Notes under the pieces: generated by a model
Seen by the model: the letters and a program-made list of their open reading frames with translations, nothing else
What the model was told of the DNA's origin: nothing
The model's database searches: none
NCBI GenBank assembly: GCA_012841015.1
Contig: DUVN01000003.1
Coordinates: forward strand, 1 to 36,902
Direction: 5' to 3'
From: Clostridiaceae bacterium
GTDB lineage: Bacteria; Bacillota; Clostridia; Saccharofermentanales; DTU023
Length of the DNA stretch: 36,902 nt
Shown here: in pieces, positions 1-7,836 of the stretch
Layout of the letters: each line of letters begins with the position of its first letter
Position numbering within the stretch: the stretch's first letter is position 1
Made by a program: the position numbers and the translations under genes

Positions 1-292
1 ATCGAATTTCTGTTCTCGGCGCCAGCCGGTCTCTCCGAACCGCCCCGCACCGGCGTACACTTTTGCAATTAATATCGAATTTCTGTTCTCGGTGCTAGCC
101 GGTCTCTCCGAACCGCCCCGCACCGGCATGCAATTTTGCAACTAATATCGAATTTCTGCATTCGCCGGCGACCGGTTCTTCCGAATGCGCAGCACTGGTG
201 TGGGAATTTTTCAATTAAAATCGAATTTTTGTATCAGGGGGAGGCACTCCTCCGTCAAAGGTTTCTGGAGATATAGTATTTTTTCAATTAAC
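1..292. repeat. 73-bp tandem repeat array, four units, decaying rightward
   Basis: Four consecutive units begin at 1, 74, 147 and 220, each exactly 73 bp, and a fifth decayed start lies at 293. Every unit opens with ATCGAATTT followed closely by TG, and ends with a T-run and CAATTAA-like sequence (TTTTGCAATTAAT in unit 1). Units 1 and 2 are nearly identical throughout. Unit 3 is a diverged homologue and unit 4 keeps only the ends. Units 1 and 2 contain the arms GCCGGT and ACCGGC. Unit 3 has ACCGGT and ACTGGT at about the same place, which can still pair with one G-T wobble. Unit 4 has a different small hairpin (GGAGG, CACT, CCTCC). Unit 1 starts at base 1, so the array probably continues to the left. 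No open reading frame explains it. Its function is unknown. Confidence 0.9.
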
Positions 293-350
293 ATCGATTA
301 TTTGTACTTTGTGCCCGGCCGAACGTTCATGTTAGAACCTTTTCTCTAAA

Positions 351-368
351 TTAATATTTAAATATTAA
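351..368. promoter_or_regulatory. Perfect AT palindrome in the leader region of the TCA operon
   Basis: TTAATATTTAAATATTAA is a perfect 18-bp palindrome. It lies between the repeat array and the promoter at 445-473. A shorter palindrome, GAACGTTC, lies at 321-328. The stretch 1-543 contains no gene: the repeats fill 1-292, and the rest is AT-rich with these palindromes and the promoter. The position suits an upstream operator or a bent AT-rich element, but no known regulator motif is recognised. Confidence 0.45.
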
Positions 369-444
369 AAGAATGAGATCGCTATAATGTCCTTTTTGCT
401 GGAAATGGTGAAACAAAAGAATCATTTCTGTGCTCTTTTGTTCT

Positions 445-473
445 TTGCCAAAACGAGAATGTTAGCTTACAAT
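445..473 (+). promoter_or_regulatory. Sigma-A-type promoter for the acn-icd-citZ operon
   Basis: TTGCCA at 445-450 and TACAAT at 468-473 are separated by 17 bp, and each differs from consensus by one base. Transcription would start near 480 and give a leader of about 64 nt before the ATG at 544. Other TATAAT hexamers at 383 and 501 lack a partner -35 box at proper spacing. Confidence 0.6.
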
Positions 474-543
474 CGAGACTATATTAAATGTCTATTTACG
501 TATAATAATTAAATCTAACTGATTATTTAGTCTAAGGGGAAAT

Positions 544-2463
544 ATGGGACAAAGTATGGCGATGAAAATTCTCACTCAAAACTTGCTTGAGGGAGAATTG
601 AAACATGGAAATGAAATCAAGATAAAGGTTAACCAGACCTTGACTCAGGATTCGACAGGCACAATGGTGTACCTGCAGTTGGAGAAGCTTGAGATCGACA
701 AGGTCAAGACAGATTTATCGGTGGCATACATCGATCACAATATGTTGCAGCAAGGTTTCGAGAATGCTGACGACCACGATTTCATCAAATCTGTAGCAAA
801 AAGACACAATATCATTTTTTCCAAGGCGGGTGGTGGTATTTGTCATCAAGTACACCTTGAGAGATTTGGTAAGCCGAATACGGTTCTTATAGGCTCAGAC
901 TCTCACACCCCTACAGGTGGTGGGCTTGGACAGATCGCGATAGGGGCAGGCGGGTTGGACGTAGCCGTTGCCATGGCCAAGGGTTTTTATAACTTAGTCG
1001 TCCCTAAAATCTATAATGTTCAACTCAAGGGAAAACTTGCCAATTACGCCAACGGTAAGGACGTTATACTCAAAATCTTGCAAAAGCTTACCGTCAAGGG
1101 CGGTACTGGATACATCATGGAATATACAGGTGAAGGAGTTAAGAATCTGTCCGTTACAGACAGGGCGACGATCACCAATATGGGTGCTGAGCTTGGGGCT
1201 ACGACCTCGATATTCCCAAGTGATGAAAGAACTAGAGAGTTTCTGATTGCACAAGGGAGGGAGGAAGACTTTTCTCCGTTAGAACCTGATCCCGATGCGG
1301 TCTACGATGAAATGTTTGAGATCAATTTGGACGGAATTGTGCCGATGGTCGCTTGCCCTCATTTGCCAGACAACGTAAAAAGAGTTAGCGATATTAAGAA
1401 CTTGAAAGTCGATCAAGTCGCCATCGGATCGTGCACAAACTCTTCTTACACCGATATGATGAAAGCTGCAAAAATACTTGAGGACAATAGAGTGCATGAA
1501 GATGTGAGTCTCGTTATCTCGCCGGGTTCTGCCAATATTATGCGCATACTAGCGGAAAACGGCGCCCTGTCCACGTTTATCCGGGCCGGTGCTAGAATCC
1601 TCGAGTCAGGCTGCGGACCTTGCATCGGTATGGGTCAAGCACCTAAGTCAGCTGGAGTATCCTTACGTACGTTCAACCGTAACTTCAAAGGAAGATCTGG
1701 AACGTTCGATGCTGAAGTCTATCTCGTGTCACCGCAGACGGCAGCTATTTCTGCCATCAAAGGTTTCCTTACAACACCAGAACATCTTGACCTCGATCTT
1801 GAAGTAGAAGAGTTAACGTCTTATGGAAAAAATGAAGCGTACCTTATCTACCCGGTGGAAGAAGATAGCAACAGCCCTGTCGTCATGGGTCCTAATATCA
1901 AGGAAGTTCCCATAGGAGAGGAATTGGGTGAAAAGATCGAGGGCAAAATCATCTTGAAGACAGGCGACAACATCACAACGGACGACATATGCCCATCGAA
2001 CGCTAGACTATTACCTTTCAGATCGAACGTACCTTACCTTTCAAATTTTGCCTTCAGCACGCTGACGCCTGATTTTAAGAAGGTAGCTGAAGAGCATAAC
2101 GGTGGCATTATCGTAGGCGGCGACAATTACGGCCAAGGTTCATCACGTGAACACGCAGCGCTCGTACCGCTCTATCTCAAGGTCAAGGCCGTCATTTCAA
2201 AATCGTTCGCAAGAATACACTTTGCCAACTTGATCAATTCTGGAATTATTCCGCTTGTATTTGACAATTCTGAAGACTATGACAAAATAGATTTTTTGGA
2301 TGATGTGGTCATACCTGATATACAGAGCGCGATTAAAAATGGCAGGGCACGACTTGTCAATAAAACTAAGAATATAGAGATCAATTTGATTGCCGCCTTT
2401 TCTGAAAGGCAGATTGCTGTATTAAAGATGGGCGGATATTTGAATTATGTAAAAAACAGTTAA
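544..2463 (+). CDS. acn: Aconitate hydratase (aconitase)
   Basis: This cytoplasmic [4Fe-4S] enzyme converts citrate to isocitrate by way of cis-aconitate. The protein has 639 residues, the length of the compact bacterial aconitases related to the mitochondrial type. Cluster ligands are seen at Cys297 (GSCTNS), Cys357 and Cys360 (SGCGPCIG). The GSDSHTPTGGGLG motif is at 117-129, and the swivel-domain motif GDNYGQGSSREHAAL is at about 526-540. AGGGGA a few bases upstream supports the ATG at 544, although in-frame ATGs at 556 and 562 are possible. It is the first gene of a three-gene operon with isocitrate dehydrogenase and citrate synthase, which together make 2-oxoglutarate for glutamate. Arginine is mostly AGA or AGG, unlike the genes from 5017 onward. 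The function is clear from the motifs. Confidence 0.95.
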   Translation: MGQSMAMKILTQNLLEGELKHGNEIKIKVNQTLTQDSTGTMVYLQLEKLEIDKVKTDLSVAYIDHNMLQQGFENADDHDFIKSVAKRHNIIFSKAGGGICHQVHLERFGKPNTVLIGSDSHTPTGGGLGQIAIGAGGLDVAVAMAKGFYNLVVPKIYNVQLKGKLANYANGKDVILKILQKLTVKGGTGYIMEYTGEGVKNLSVTDRATITNMGAELGATTSIFPSDERTREFLIAQGREEDFSPLEPDPDAVYDEMFEINLDGIVPMVACPHLPDNVKRVSDIKNLKVDQVAIGSCTNSSYTDMMKAAKILEDNRVHEDVSLVISPGSANIMRILAENGALSTFIRAGARILESGCGPCIGMGQAPKSAGVSLRTFNRNFKGRSGTFDAEVYLVSPQTAAISAIKGFLTTPEHLDLDLEVEELTSYGKNEAYLIYPVEEDSNSPVVMGPNIKEVPIGEELGEKIEGKIILKTGDNITTDDICPSNARLLPFRSNVPYLSNFAFSTLTPDFKKVAEEHNGGIIVGGDNYGQGSSREHAALVPLYLKVKAVISKSFARIHFANLINSGIIPLVFDNSEDYDKIDFLDDVVIPDIQSAIKNGRARLVNKTKNIEINLIAAFSERQIAVLKMGGYLNYVKNS

Positions 2464-2529
2464 TGCTGACTTTGAAAAATAAAAATATACATGAATACTC
2501 AGATAGGATAAGAGAGAGGATAAGAATGT

Positions 2530-3522
2530 ATGAGTGAAGTTACTGTTATCATCGGAGACGGTATCAGTGAAGAGATATCGAACTCCGCGATGAAGGTAGT
2601 CAATTATCTAGTTGATGATCTTGATTTTGATATAAAAAGAGCTGGCATAGACGTATACGAGAAGACGGGCTGTCTGATGGAAGAAGGACTACTCGAAAGC
2701 GTAGAGAGGAACAAAGTCGCTCTCAAAGGTCCTATAGGTACGCCTATAGGCACGGGTTTCAGAAGTATCAATGTCGAACTCAGGAAGAAATTCGATCTCT
2801 TTGCCAATATCAGACCTATCAAGACGTACGGCGACTTTTCCAGATATGAAGATGTAGATTTAGTCGTATTTAGAGAAAATACAGAAGACTTGTACGCAGG
2901 CGTGGAAAAAGAAATCTCAAAAGATGAGATGCACTCGATAAAAATCATCACGAGGGGAAAGTCGGAGAGGATTGCTAGAAAAGCTTACGATTTCGCCGTA
3001 GCTAACGATCGAAATAAGGTGACCATCGTCACGAAAGCTAACATCATGAAGCTTACAGACGGATTGTTCTTAAATGTAGCAAAGGATGTAGGTGCTGAAT
3101 ATCCGGATCTAGAAACTGAAGAGATCTTAATCGACAATATGTGTATGCAACTTGTTCTAGACCCGACGAGATTTGATGTTATCTTGACCCAAAATCTATA
3201 CGGTGACATACTGTCCGACCTTTGTGCAGGGTTTATAGGCGGCCTTGGACTTGCACCATCAGCCAACATAGGCGAGCATCATGCAATCTTTGAGGCGGTA
3301 CACGGTACTGCACCTGATATAGCTGGTAAAAATCTTGCCAATCCTACAGCGCTTATCTTGTCGGCAGCGATGATGCTGGAATACATGGGCTACCAAGATG
3401 AAAGCAAAAGACTTAATAACGCTATCTATAGAGCTCTTCAACACAAAGAAAAATGTACAAAAGATTTGGGCGGAAATGCGTCAACAACTGAGTTTACCAA
3501 TTATATAATAGAAAATCTGTGA
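2530..3522 (+). CDS. icd: Isocitrate dehydrogenase, NAD-dependent type
   Basis: This enzyme oxidatively decarboxylates isocitrate to 2-oxoglutarate in the cytoplasm. The 330-residue protein matches the short bacterial dimers of the isocitrate/isopropylmalate dehydrogenase family. Substrate-site residues are visible: Ser79, Asn81 and Arg85 in the FRSINVELR segment, Arg115 and Tyr122 in [11 protein letters not shown], and acidic metal ligands at Asp202, Asp226 and Asp230. The cofactor loop reads HGTAPDIAG, with Asp263 and Ile264 where NADP enzymes such as that of E. coli carry Lys and Tyr, so NAD is the expected acceptor. GAGAGGA ends 9 nt before the ATG at 2530, and an ATG at 2526 runs straight into a stop. 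Codons are rich in ATA. Homoisocitrate or isopropylmalate dehydrogenase is less likely because of the Ser79 region and the operon partners. Confidence 0.9.
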   Translation: MSEVTVIIGDGISEEISNSAMKVVNYLVDDLDFDIKRAGIDVYEKTGCLMEEGLLESVERNKVALKGPIGTPIGTGFRSINVELRKKFDLFANIRPIKTYGDFSRYEDVDLVVFRENTEDLYAGVEKEISKDEMHSIKIITRGKSERIARKAYDFAVANDRNKVTIVTKANIMKLTDGLFLNVAKDVGAEYPDLETEEILIDNMCMQLVLDPTRFDVILTQNLYGDILSDLCAGFIGGLGLAPSANIGEHHAIFEAVHGTAPDIAGKNLANPTALILSAAMMLEYMGYQDESKRLNNAIYRALQHKEKCTKDLGGNASTTEFTNYIIENL

Positions 3523-3542
3523 TGTGAATGGAGGATTTAGCG

Positions 3543-4907
3543 ATGGAACATAAATTTTGTATGATTGATTCTATAAGCGAAAAACTTCTCAGAGAAGTAG
3601 ACAAAAATACGTATATCGACAAGGGTCTTTACGATAAGTACTCCGTCAAAAGGGGATTGCGTAATAAAAACGGTACCGGTGTCCTCGTTGGTATCACAAA
3701 CGTAGCTTCGGTTGAAGGCTACACAGTAGAGGACGGTAAGAAAATACCTGCTGTGGGTAAACTCTACTATCGTGGAATAGCGATCGACGATATTGTGAGA
3801 AACTTTCAAAAAGAAGACAGATTCGGTTTCGAAGAAGTTATCTTTTTGCTTTTATTCGGTTCACTACCTTCCAGAGAAGATCTAGACGATTTTGAGAAGC
3901 TTCTAGGGGATAATCGCAAGTTAAATACAGACTTTACTCAAGATGTATTGCTCAAACTCCCGAGTAAAAACGTGATGAATAAATTGCAAAGAGCGATACT
4001 CTCGATGTATTCGTACGACAACAATCCAGAAGATATGACGCTGGAAAACAACATCATACAGTCACTCAATATCATCTCTAAGATGCCCATGATGATCGCG
4101 TATTCTTATCAGATGATGAAGCATTACTTTGAGGGCAGATCGCTTGTCATTCACAATCCTCTTGCTAACAAGTCGACTGCTGAAAACATGCTACATCTCT
4201 TGCGCAGGGACGGCGAATATACTGACCTTGAGGCAAAGCTGCTTGACTTATGTCTCGTCGTACATGCAGACCATGGTGGCGGCAACAACTCCGCCTTTGC
4301 AACGCACGTCGTGTCATCGACAGGAACCGACATATACTCTGCCTTGGCAACTGCCATAGGGTCACTCAAAGGCCCAAAACACGGCGGCGCCAACCACAAA
4401 GTCGAGACCATGAAAGATAATATCATGGTGAATTGCAACTATAACAATACTGCGGAACTTGAGTCGTATCTCAGAAAAATCTTAGCCAAACAAGCTTTTG
4501 ACGGCAAAGGCCTTATTTACGGTATGGGGCATGCTGTCTACACGATTTGTGATCCTAGGACGACCATACTTAAGGAGCTGGCACGAAAGCTTGCTGAAGC
4601 AAAGGGTGAGATGGAAGAGTTTGAGCTGCTTAACAATATCGAGGCGATCACGTCGAGAATCTTTGAAGAAGAAAGAGATAAGATCATCTCTGCAAACGTT
4701 GACTTGTACTCTGGCTTTGTTTACAAGATACTTGGTATAGATGAAGATCTCTACACTCCTATCTTCGCTCTTGCAAGAATGGCTGGCTGGTGCGCGCACA
4801 GATTAGAACAAATCAGAGATGATAAGATTATCCGTCCTGCATACATCTCTAATTACAGAAATAATGTGTATATTCCGATTGATGAGCGAATAAGCATTAC
4901 GAGATAA
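3543..4907 (+). CDS. citZ: Citrate synthase (Si type)
   Basis: This enzyme condenses oxaloacetate with acetyl-CoA to form citrate, feeding the two upstream gene products. The chosen protein has 454 residues. Active-site elements are visible: HADHGGGNNSAF at about 241, GPKHGGAN with His280, GMGHAVY with His330, NVDLYSG with Asp387, and arginines at 420 and 431. The ATG at 3543 is preferred because GGAGG at 3530-3534 lies 8 nt upstream. The alternative ATG at 3528 overlaps that site and has no ribosome binding site of its own. The gap to icd is 20 bp, so the genes are cotranscribed. A 2-methylcitrate synthase is possible in principle, but the aconitase and isocitrate dehydrogenase partners argue for citrate. 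AGA and ATA codons are common here as in the two genes before it. Confidence 0.92.
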   Translation: MEHKFCMIDSISEKLLREVDKNTYIDKGLYDKYSVKRGLRNKNGTGVLVGITNVASVEGYTVEDGKKIPAVGKLYYRGIAIDDIVRNFQKEDRFGFEEVIFLLLFGSLPSREDLDDFEKLLGDNRKLNTDFTQDVLLKLPSKNVMNKLQRAILSMYSYDNNPEDMTLENNIIQSLNIISKMPMMIAYSYQMMKHYFEGRSLVIHNPLANKSTAENMLHLLRRDGEYTDLEAKLLDLCLVVHADHGGGNNSAFATHVVSSTGTDIYSALATAIGSLKGPKHGGANHKVETMKDNIMVNCNYNNTAELESYLRKILAKQAFDGKGLIYGMGHAVYTICDPRTTILKELARKLAEAKGEMEEFELLNNIEAITSRIFEEERDKIISANVDLYSGFVYKILGIDEDLYTPIFALARMAGWCAHRLEQIRDDKIIRPAYISNYRNNVYIPIDERISITR

Positions 4908-4932
4908 TCTTGAACGATGCAATTATGACACT

Positions 4933-4941
4933 TGCTATACT
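4933..4941 (+). promoter_or_regulatory. Extended -10 promoter for udg-uvrB
   Basis: TGCTATACT is an extended -10 element (TGn followed by TATACT at 4936-4941). A TTGAAC hexamer at 4910-4915 lies too far away (20 bp) to be an ideal -35 box. It sits in the 109-bp gap after the citrate synthase gene, where codon usage changes, so a separate promoter here is sensible. Confidence 0.4.
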
Positions 4942-5016
4942 TGTAGGTAGAAGTGCTGTAAGATCCATTGTAGAGATTTGAATAGATAAAGCACATGAGG
5001 AAAGGTAGGTTCGACT

Positions 5017-5619
5017 ATGACGATTCAAACAGAATGGAATCAGTTTGTCGATAAATGCCTCTCCTGTCGGGCATGTGGCCTTGCTGAGTCACGGCGGAAT
5101 GTCGTCGTATGGAGAGGCGGCATTAAAGCGCCACTGATGATTCTCGGAGAGGGGCCGGGCGCTGACGAGGATCGCATAGGCTTGCCATTCGTTGGGCGTT
5201 CTGGAAAACTTCTCGATCTTCTCCTGTCGAGTTTTCGGTTTACAAAAGACGATTACCATATTTGCAACATCGTGAAATGCCGTCCTCCAGGCAATCGCGT
5301 CCCGACGCGGGAGGAAGCGGCACAGTGTCGCGCGCTTCTGAGAGAACAGCTTTTGCTGGTGCGTCCTACAGTCTATCTTCTGATGGGAGGAACTGCCTAC
5401 AAGTATTTCACCGGTTCAGATCTCGGTATCACGAAGGTTCGTGGCCAATGGATTGAGACAAATAACTGTTACGTGATGCCGACCTTTCACCCTGCCTATG
5501 TGTTGCGTGATCCCAGAAACAAGACACTCCTCTGGCAAGATTTCGCTGCTGTACGAAGGAAACTCGAAGAACTTTCGTTCCTTCCGCCACTTCGTGCCGA
5601 TGGCGATCGCTGTGATTAA
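5017..5619 (+). CDS. udg: Uracil-DNA glycosylase, family 4 (Fe-S)
   Basis: This enzyme removes uracil from DNA as the first step of base excision repair. The 200-residue protein shows the family 4 motif GEGPGADED at 44-52 and the HPA motif at 158-160. Four cysteines fit the [4Fe-4S] ligands of this family: Cys17, Cys20, Cys88 (in NIVKCRPPGNR) and Cys104. An AGGAAAGG-like ribosome binding site precedes the ATG. The uvrB gene follows after 6 bp, so two DNA repair genes share a transcript. Codon use changes here from the AGA/ATA-rich style upstream to CGC/CGT-rich. Older annotations call relatives phage SPO1 DNA polymerase-related proteins, but the motifs identify a glycosylase. Confidence 0.92.
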   Translation: MTIQTEWNQFVDKCLSCRACGLAESRRNVVVWRGGIKAPLMILGEGPGADEDRIGLPFVGRSGKLLDLLLSSFRFTKDDYHICNIVKCRPPGNRVPTREEAAQCRALLREQLLLVRPTVYLLMGGTAYKYFTGSDLGITKVRGQWIETNNCYVMPTFHPAYVLRDPRNKTLLWQDFAAVRRKLEELSFLPPLRADGDRCD

Positions 5620-5625
5620 TATGGT

Positions 5626-7677
5626 ATGGCTAAAAACCGTATGATGACACATCAAAGTGGGAACGTATTGCCTGGAGTGTTTACTCTGCGTACAGATATG
5701 ACGCCCAAAGGCGACCAGCCGGAGGCGATCGATCAGCTTGTCTATGGAATTGAACGCGGAGATCGAGGTCAGACCTTATTGGGTGTGACAGGTTCCGGCA
5801 AGACGTTTACAATGGCGAGCGTCATTGAAAGGACACAGCGACCGGCGCTCATCATCGCACACAACAAGACACTTGCCGGCCAGCTGACTGCTGAGTTTAT
5901 GAATCTATTTCCCGACAATGCTGTCGAGTACTTCGTTAGTTATTACGACTATTACCAGCCTGAGGCCTACATCCCGTCGCGTGATCTTTACATCGAAAAG
6001 GATGCTCAGATCAATGACGAGATCGACCGCTTGAGGCATAAGGCGACATCCTCTCTATTAGAACGCCGCGATGTGATTGTTGTCGCGTCTGTCTCTTGTA
6101 TTTACGGCTTAGGTGATCCTGAAGACTATAAGAGCCTAATGGTCAGCCTTCGCCCCGGCATGGTAAGAACACGTGAGTCTGTTATTGAGGATCTGGTGCG
6201 GATACAGTATGTGCGAAACGATTACGAGTTGAAGCGCGGGACGTTTCGAGTCAGGGGCGACACGCTCGATATTTTTCCAGCTTCAGAAGAGAATAGAGTG
6301 ACGCGCGTCAGCTTTTTCGGCGATGAGATTGAGGAGATTCGTGAGATTGACGCGATAAGCGGGCGCTCAATTACGGGGCGAAACTACGTAGCAATTTTCC
6401 CTGCGAGCCATTACGCGACAACGACAGAGAAAATGAAACGCGCCGTTCTCGCCATTGGAGAGGAACTCGAGGAAAGACTCAAAGTCCTGCGCGGTGAAGG
6501 CAAGCTTATTGAAGCATATCGCCTTGAACAGCGCACGCGTTACGACATGGACATGATGATCGAAACGGGATTTTGTAAAGGTATTGAGAATTATTCGCGC
6601 CATCTGACGGGGCGAGAGGAAGGACAACCACCCTTTACGTTGATGGACTTCTTCCCGGAGGATTACCTTCTTTTCATCGACGAGTCACACGTCACTGTCC
6701 CTCAAATTGGAGCGATGGTCAAAGGTGACCGCTCGCGCAAAGAATCGCTCGTCGAATACGGTTTTCGGCTTCCGTCTGCTTTCGACAATCGCCCCCTGAC
6801 GTTTGATGAATTCAATGAGAGGGCGGGGCAAATTCTATACGTCTCGGCAACTCCGGCACCTTATGAACTTAAAGAGTCGACACAAATTGTCGAGCAGCTC
6901 ATTCGACCGACGGGACTGCTTGACCCGCTCGTTTTTGTACGTCCGTCCGGGAATCAGATGGAAGACATCGCTGTAGAGATTCGTAAGACGACGGAAAACG
7001 GTGAACGTTCCCTTGTTCTGACGCTGACAAAACGTTTTGCTGAAACGCTTGCCGATTATTTTAAGGAAGAAGGCATGCGCGTCGAATACTTGCATTCTGA
7101 TATCGCGACCGTTGAGAGGTTGGCGATTTTGCGCAAATTGCGGGCAGGTGATTTCGACGTGCTGATCGGTATCAATCTTCTAAGGGAGGGGCTTGATTTG
7201 CCTGAAGTATCATTGATTATCATTCTCGATGCTGATAAGCAGGGTTTTCTCCGTTCCACGACCTCGCTCGTCCAGATTATCGGCCGTGCTGCACGAAATG
7301 TGAATGGTCGCGTTATCTTGTATGGCGACGAGATTACGGCCTCAATGGAAAGGGCGATCAGTGAGACAAATCGTCGCCGTGACATTCAGCATGCATTCAA
7401 TGTGAAACACGGTATCACGCCGACGACGATCAAAAAGGAAATTCACGACTTAATCGACACGACGTTTGACATGATCGCTGATGATGAGCTCGATGCGATC
7501 GAACAGATTGAAGTTTTCAAAAAGAAAATTTCGAAATGGACGTATAATGAGCTCCAAAGGCACGCAAAATTGGTGGAAAAGGAGATGCGCTCGGCGGCGG
7601 CGCGTCTCGAATTCGAAATCGCCGCTATTCTTCGCGACCAGCTGATCGTTCTCAAGGGAGAGATGGGCGAGAGATAG
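5626..7677 (+). CDS. uvrB: Excinuclease ABC subunit B (UvrB)
   Basis: UvrB is the damage-verifying helicase-like subunit of nucleotide excision repair. It is loaded by UvrA and recruits UvrC. The protein has 683 residues. It shows Walker A GVTGSGKT at 53-60, the beta-hairpin region with [15 protein letters not shown] at about 107-121, DESH at 352-355, helicase motifs V and VI near [12 protein letters not shown] and QIIGRAARN, and a C-terminal UVR domain at about 645-680. The start is uncertain: ATGs at 5626, 5641 and 5644 are all in frame and none has a clear ribosome binding site, so translation may be coupled to udg. The family core begins around [17 protein letters not shown]. Neither uvrA nor uvrC is in the window. 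Confidence 0.96.
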   Translation: MAKNRMMTHQSGNVLPGVFTLRTDMTPKGDQPEAIDQLVYGIERGDRGQTLLGVTGSGKTFTMASVIERTQRPALIIAHNKTLAGQLTAEFMNLFPDNAVEYFVSYYDYYQPEAYIPSRDLYIEKDAQINDEIDRLRHKATSSLLERRDVIVVASVSCIYGLGDPEDYKSLMVSLRPGMVRTRESVIEDLVRIQYVRNDYELKRGTFRVRGDTLDIFPASEENRVTRVSFFGDEIEEIREIDAISGRSITGRNYVAIFPASHYATTTEKMKRAVLAIGEELEERLKVLRGEGKLIEAYRLEQRTRYDMDMMIETGFCKGIENYSRHLTGREEGQPPFTLMDFFPEDYLLFIDESHVTVPQIGAMVKGDRSRKESLVEYGFRLPSAFDNRPLTFDEFNERAGQILYVSATPAPYELKESTQIVEQLIRPTGLLDPLVFVRPSGNQMEDIAVEIRKTTENGERSLVLTLTKRFAETLADYFKEEGMRVEYLHSDIATVERLAILRKLRAGDFDVLIGINLLREGLDLPEVSLIIILDADKQGFLRSTTSLVQIIGRAARNVNGRVILYGDEITASMERAISETNRRRDIQHAFNVKHGITPTTIKKEIHDLIDTTFDMIADDELDAIEQIEVFKKKISKWTYNELQRHAKLVEKEMRSAAARLEFEIAAILRDQLIVLKGEMGER

Positions 7678-7727
7678 GCTCTCATACACGAGATGAGATG
7701 TGTTTTAGGAGCTTACTCATTCTTATG

Positions 7728-7781
7728 AGAACTGCCCTCTCGTGCCGATAATATCTTACTCTTTTTTGTACCGGCAGTTCT
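7728..7781. promoter_or_regulatory. Long-loop inverted repeat between uvrB and the phosphohexomutase gene
   Basis: AGAACTGCC at 7728-7736 and GGCAGTTCT at 7773-7781 are perfect 9-bp inverted arms with a 36-base interior that contains a T-run. The element ends 55 bp before the next start codon. It could be paired operator half-sites, or a leader hairpin that exposes or hides the T-run. No known riboswitch is recognised. Confidence 0.35.
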
Positions 7782-7836
7782 ACCCTCTGTGATAGACTAA
7801 TCATTAGAAAATGACTTTTATTACAGGGAGAATATT

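Noticed and set aside
1-292. CRISPR array
   Set aside because: The period is 73 bp and the interior segments of units 1-3 are homologous to one another, unlike spacers. No cas gene is present.
7682-7836. Riboswitch before the phosphohexomutase gene
   Set aside because: Only an inverted repeat is visible. No conserved riboswitch core is recognised.
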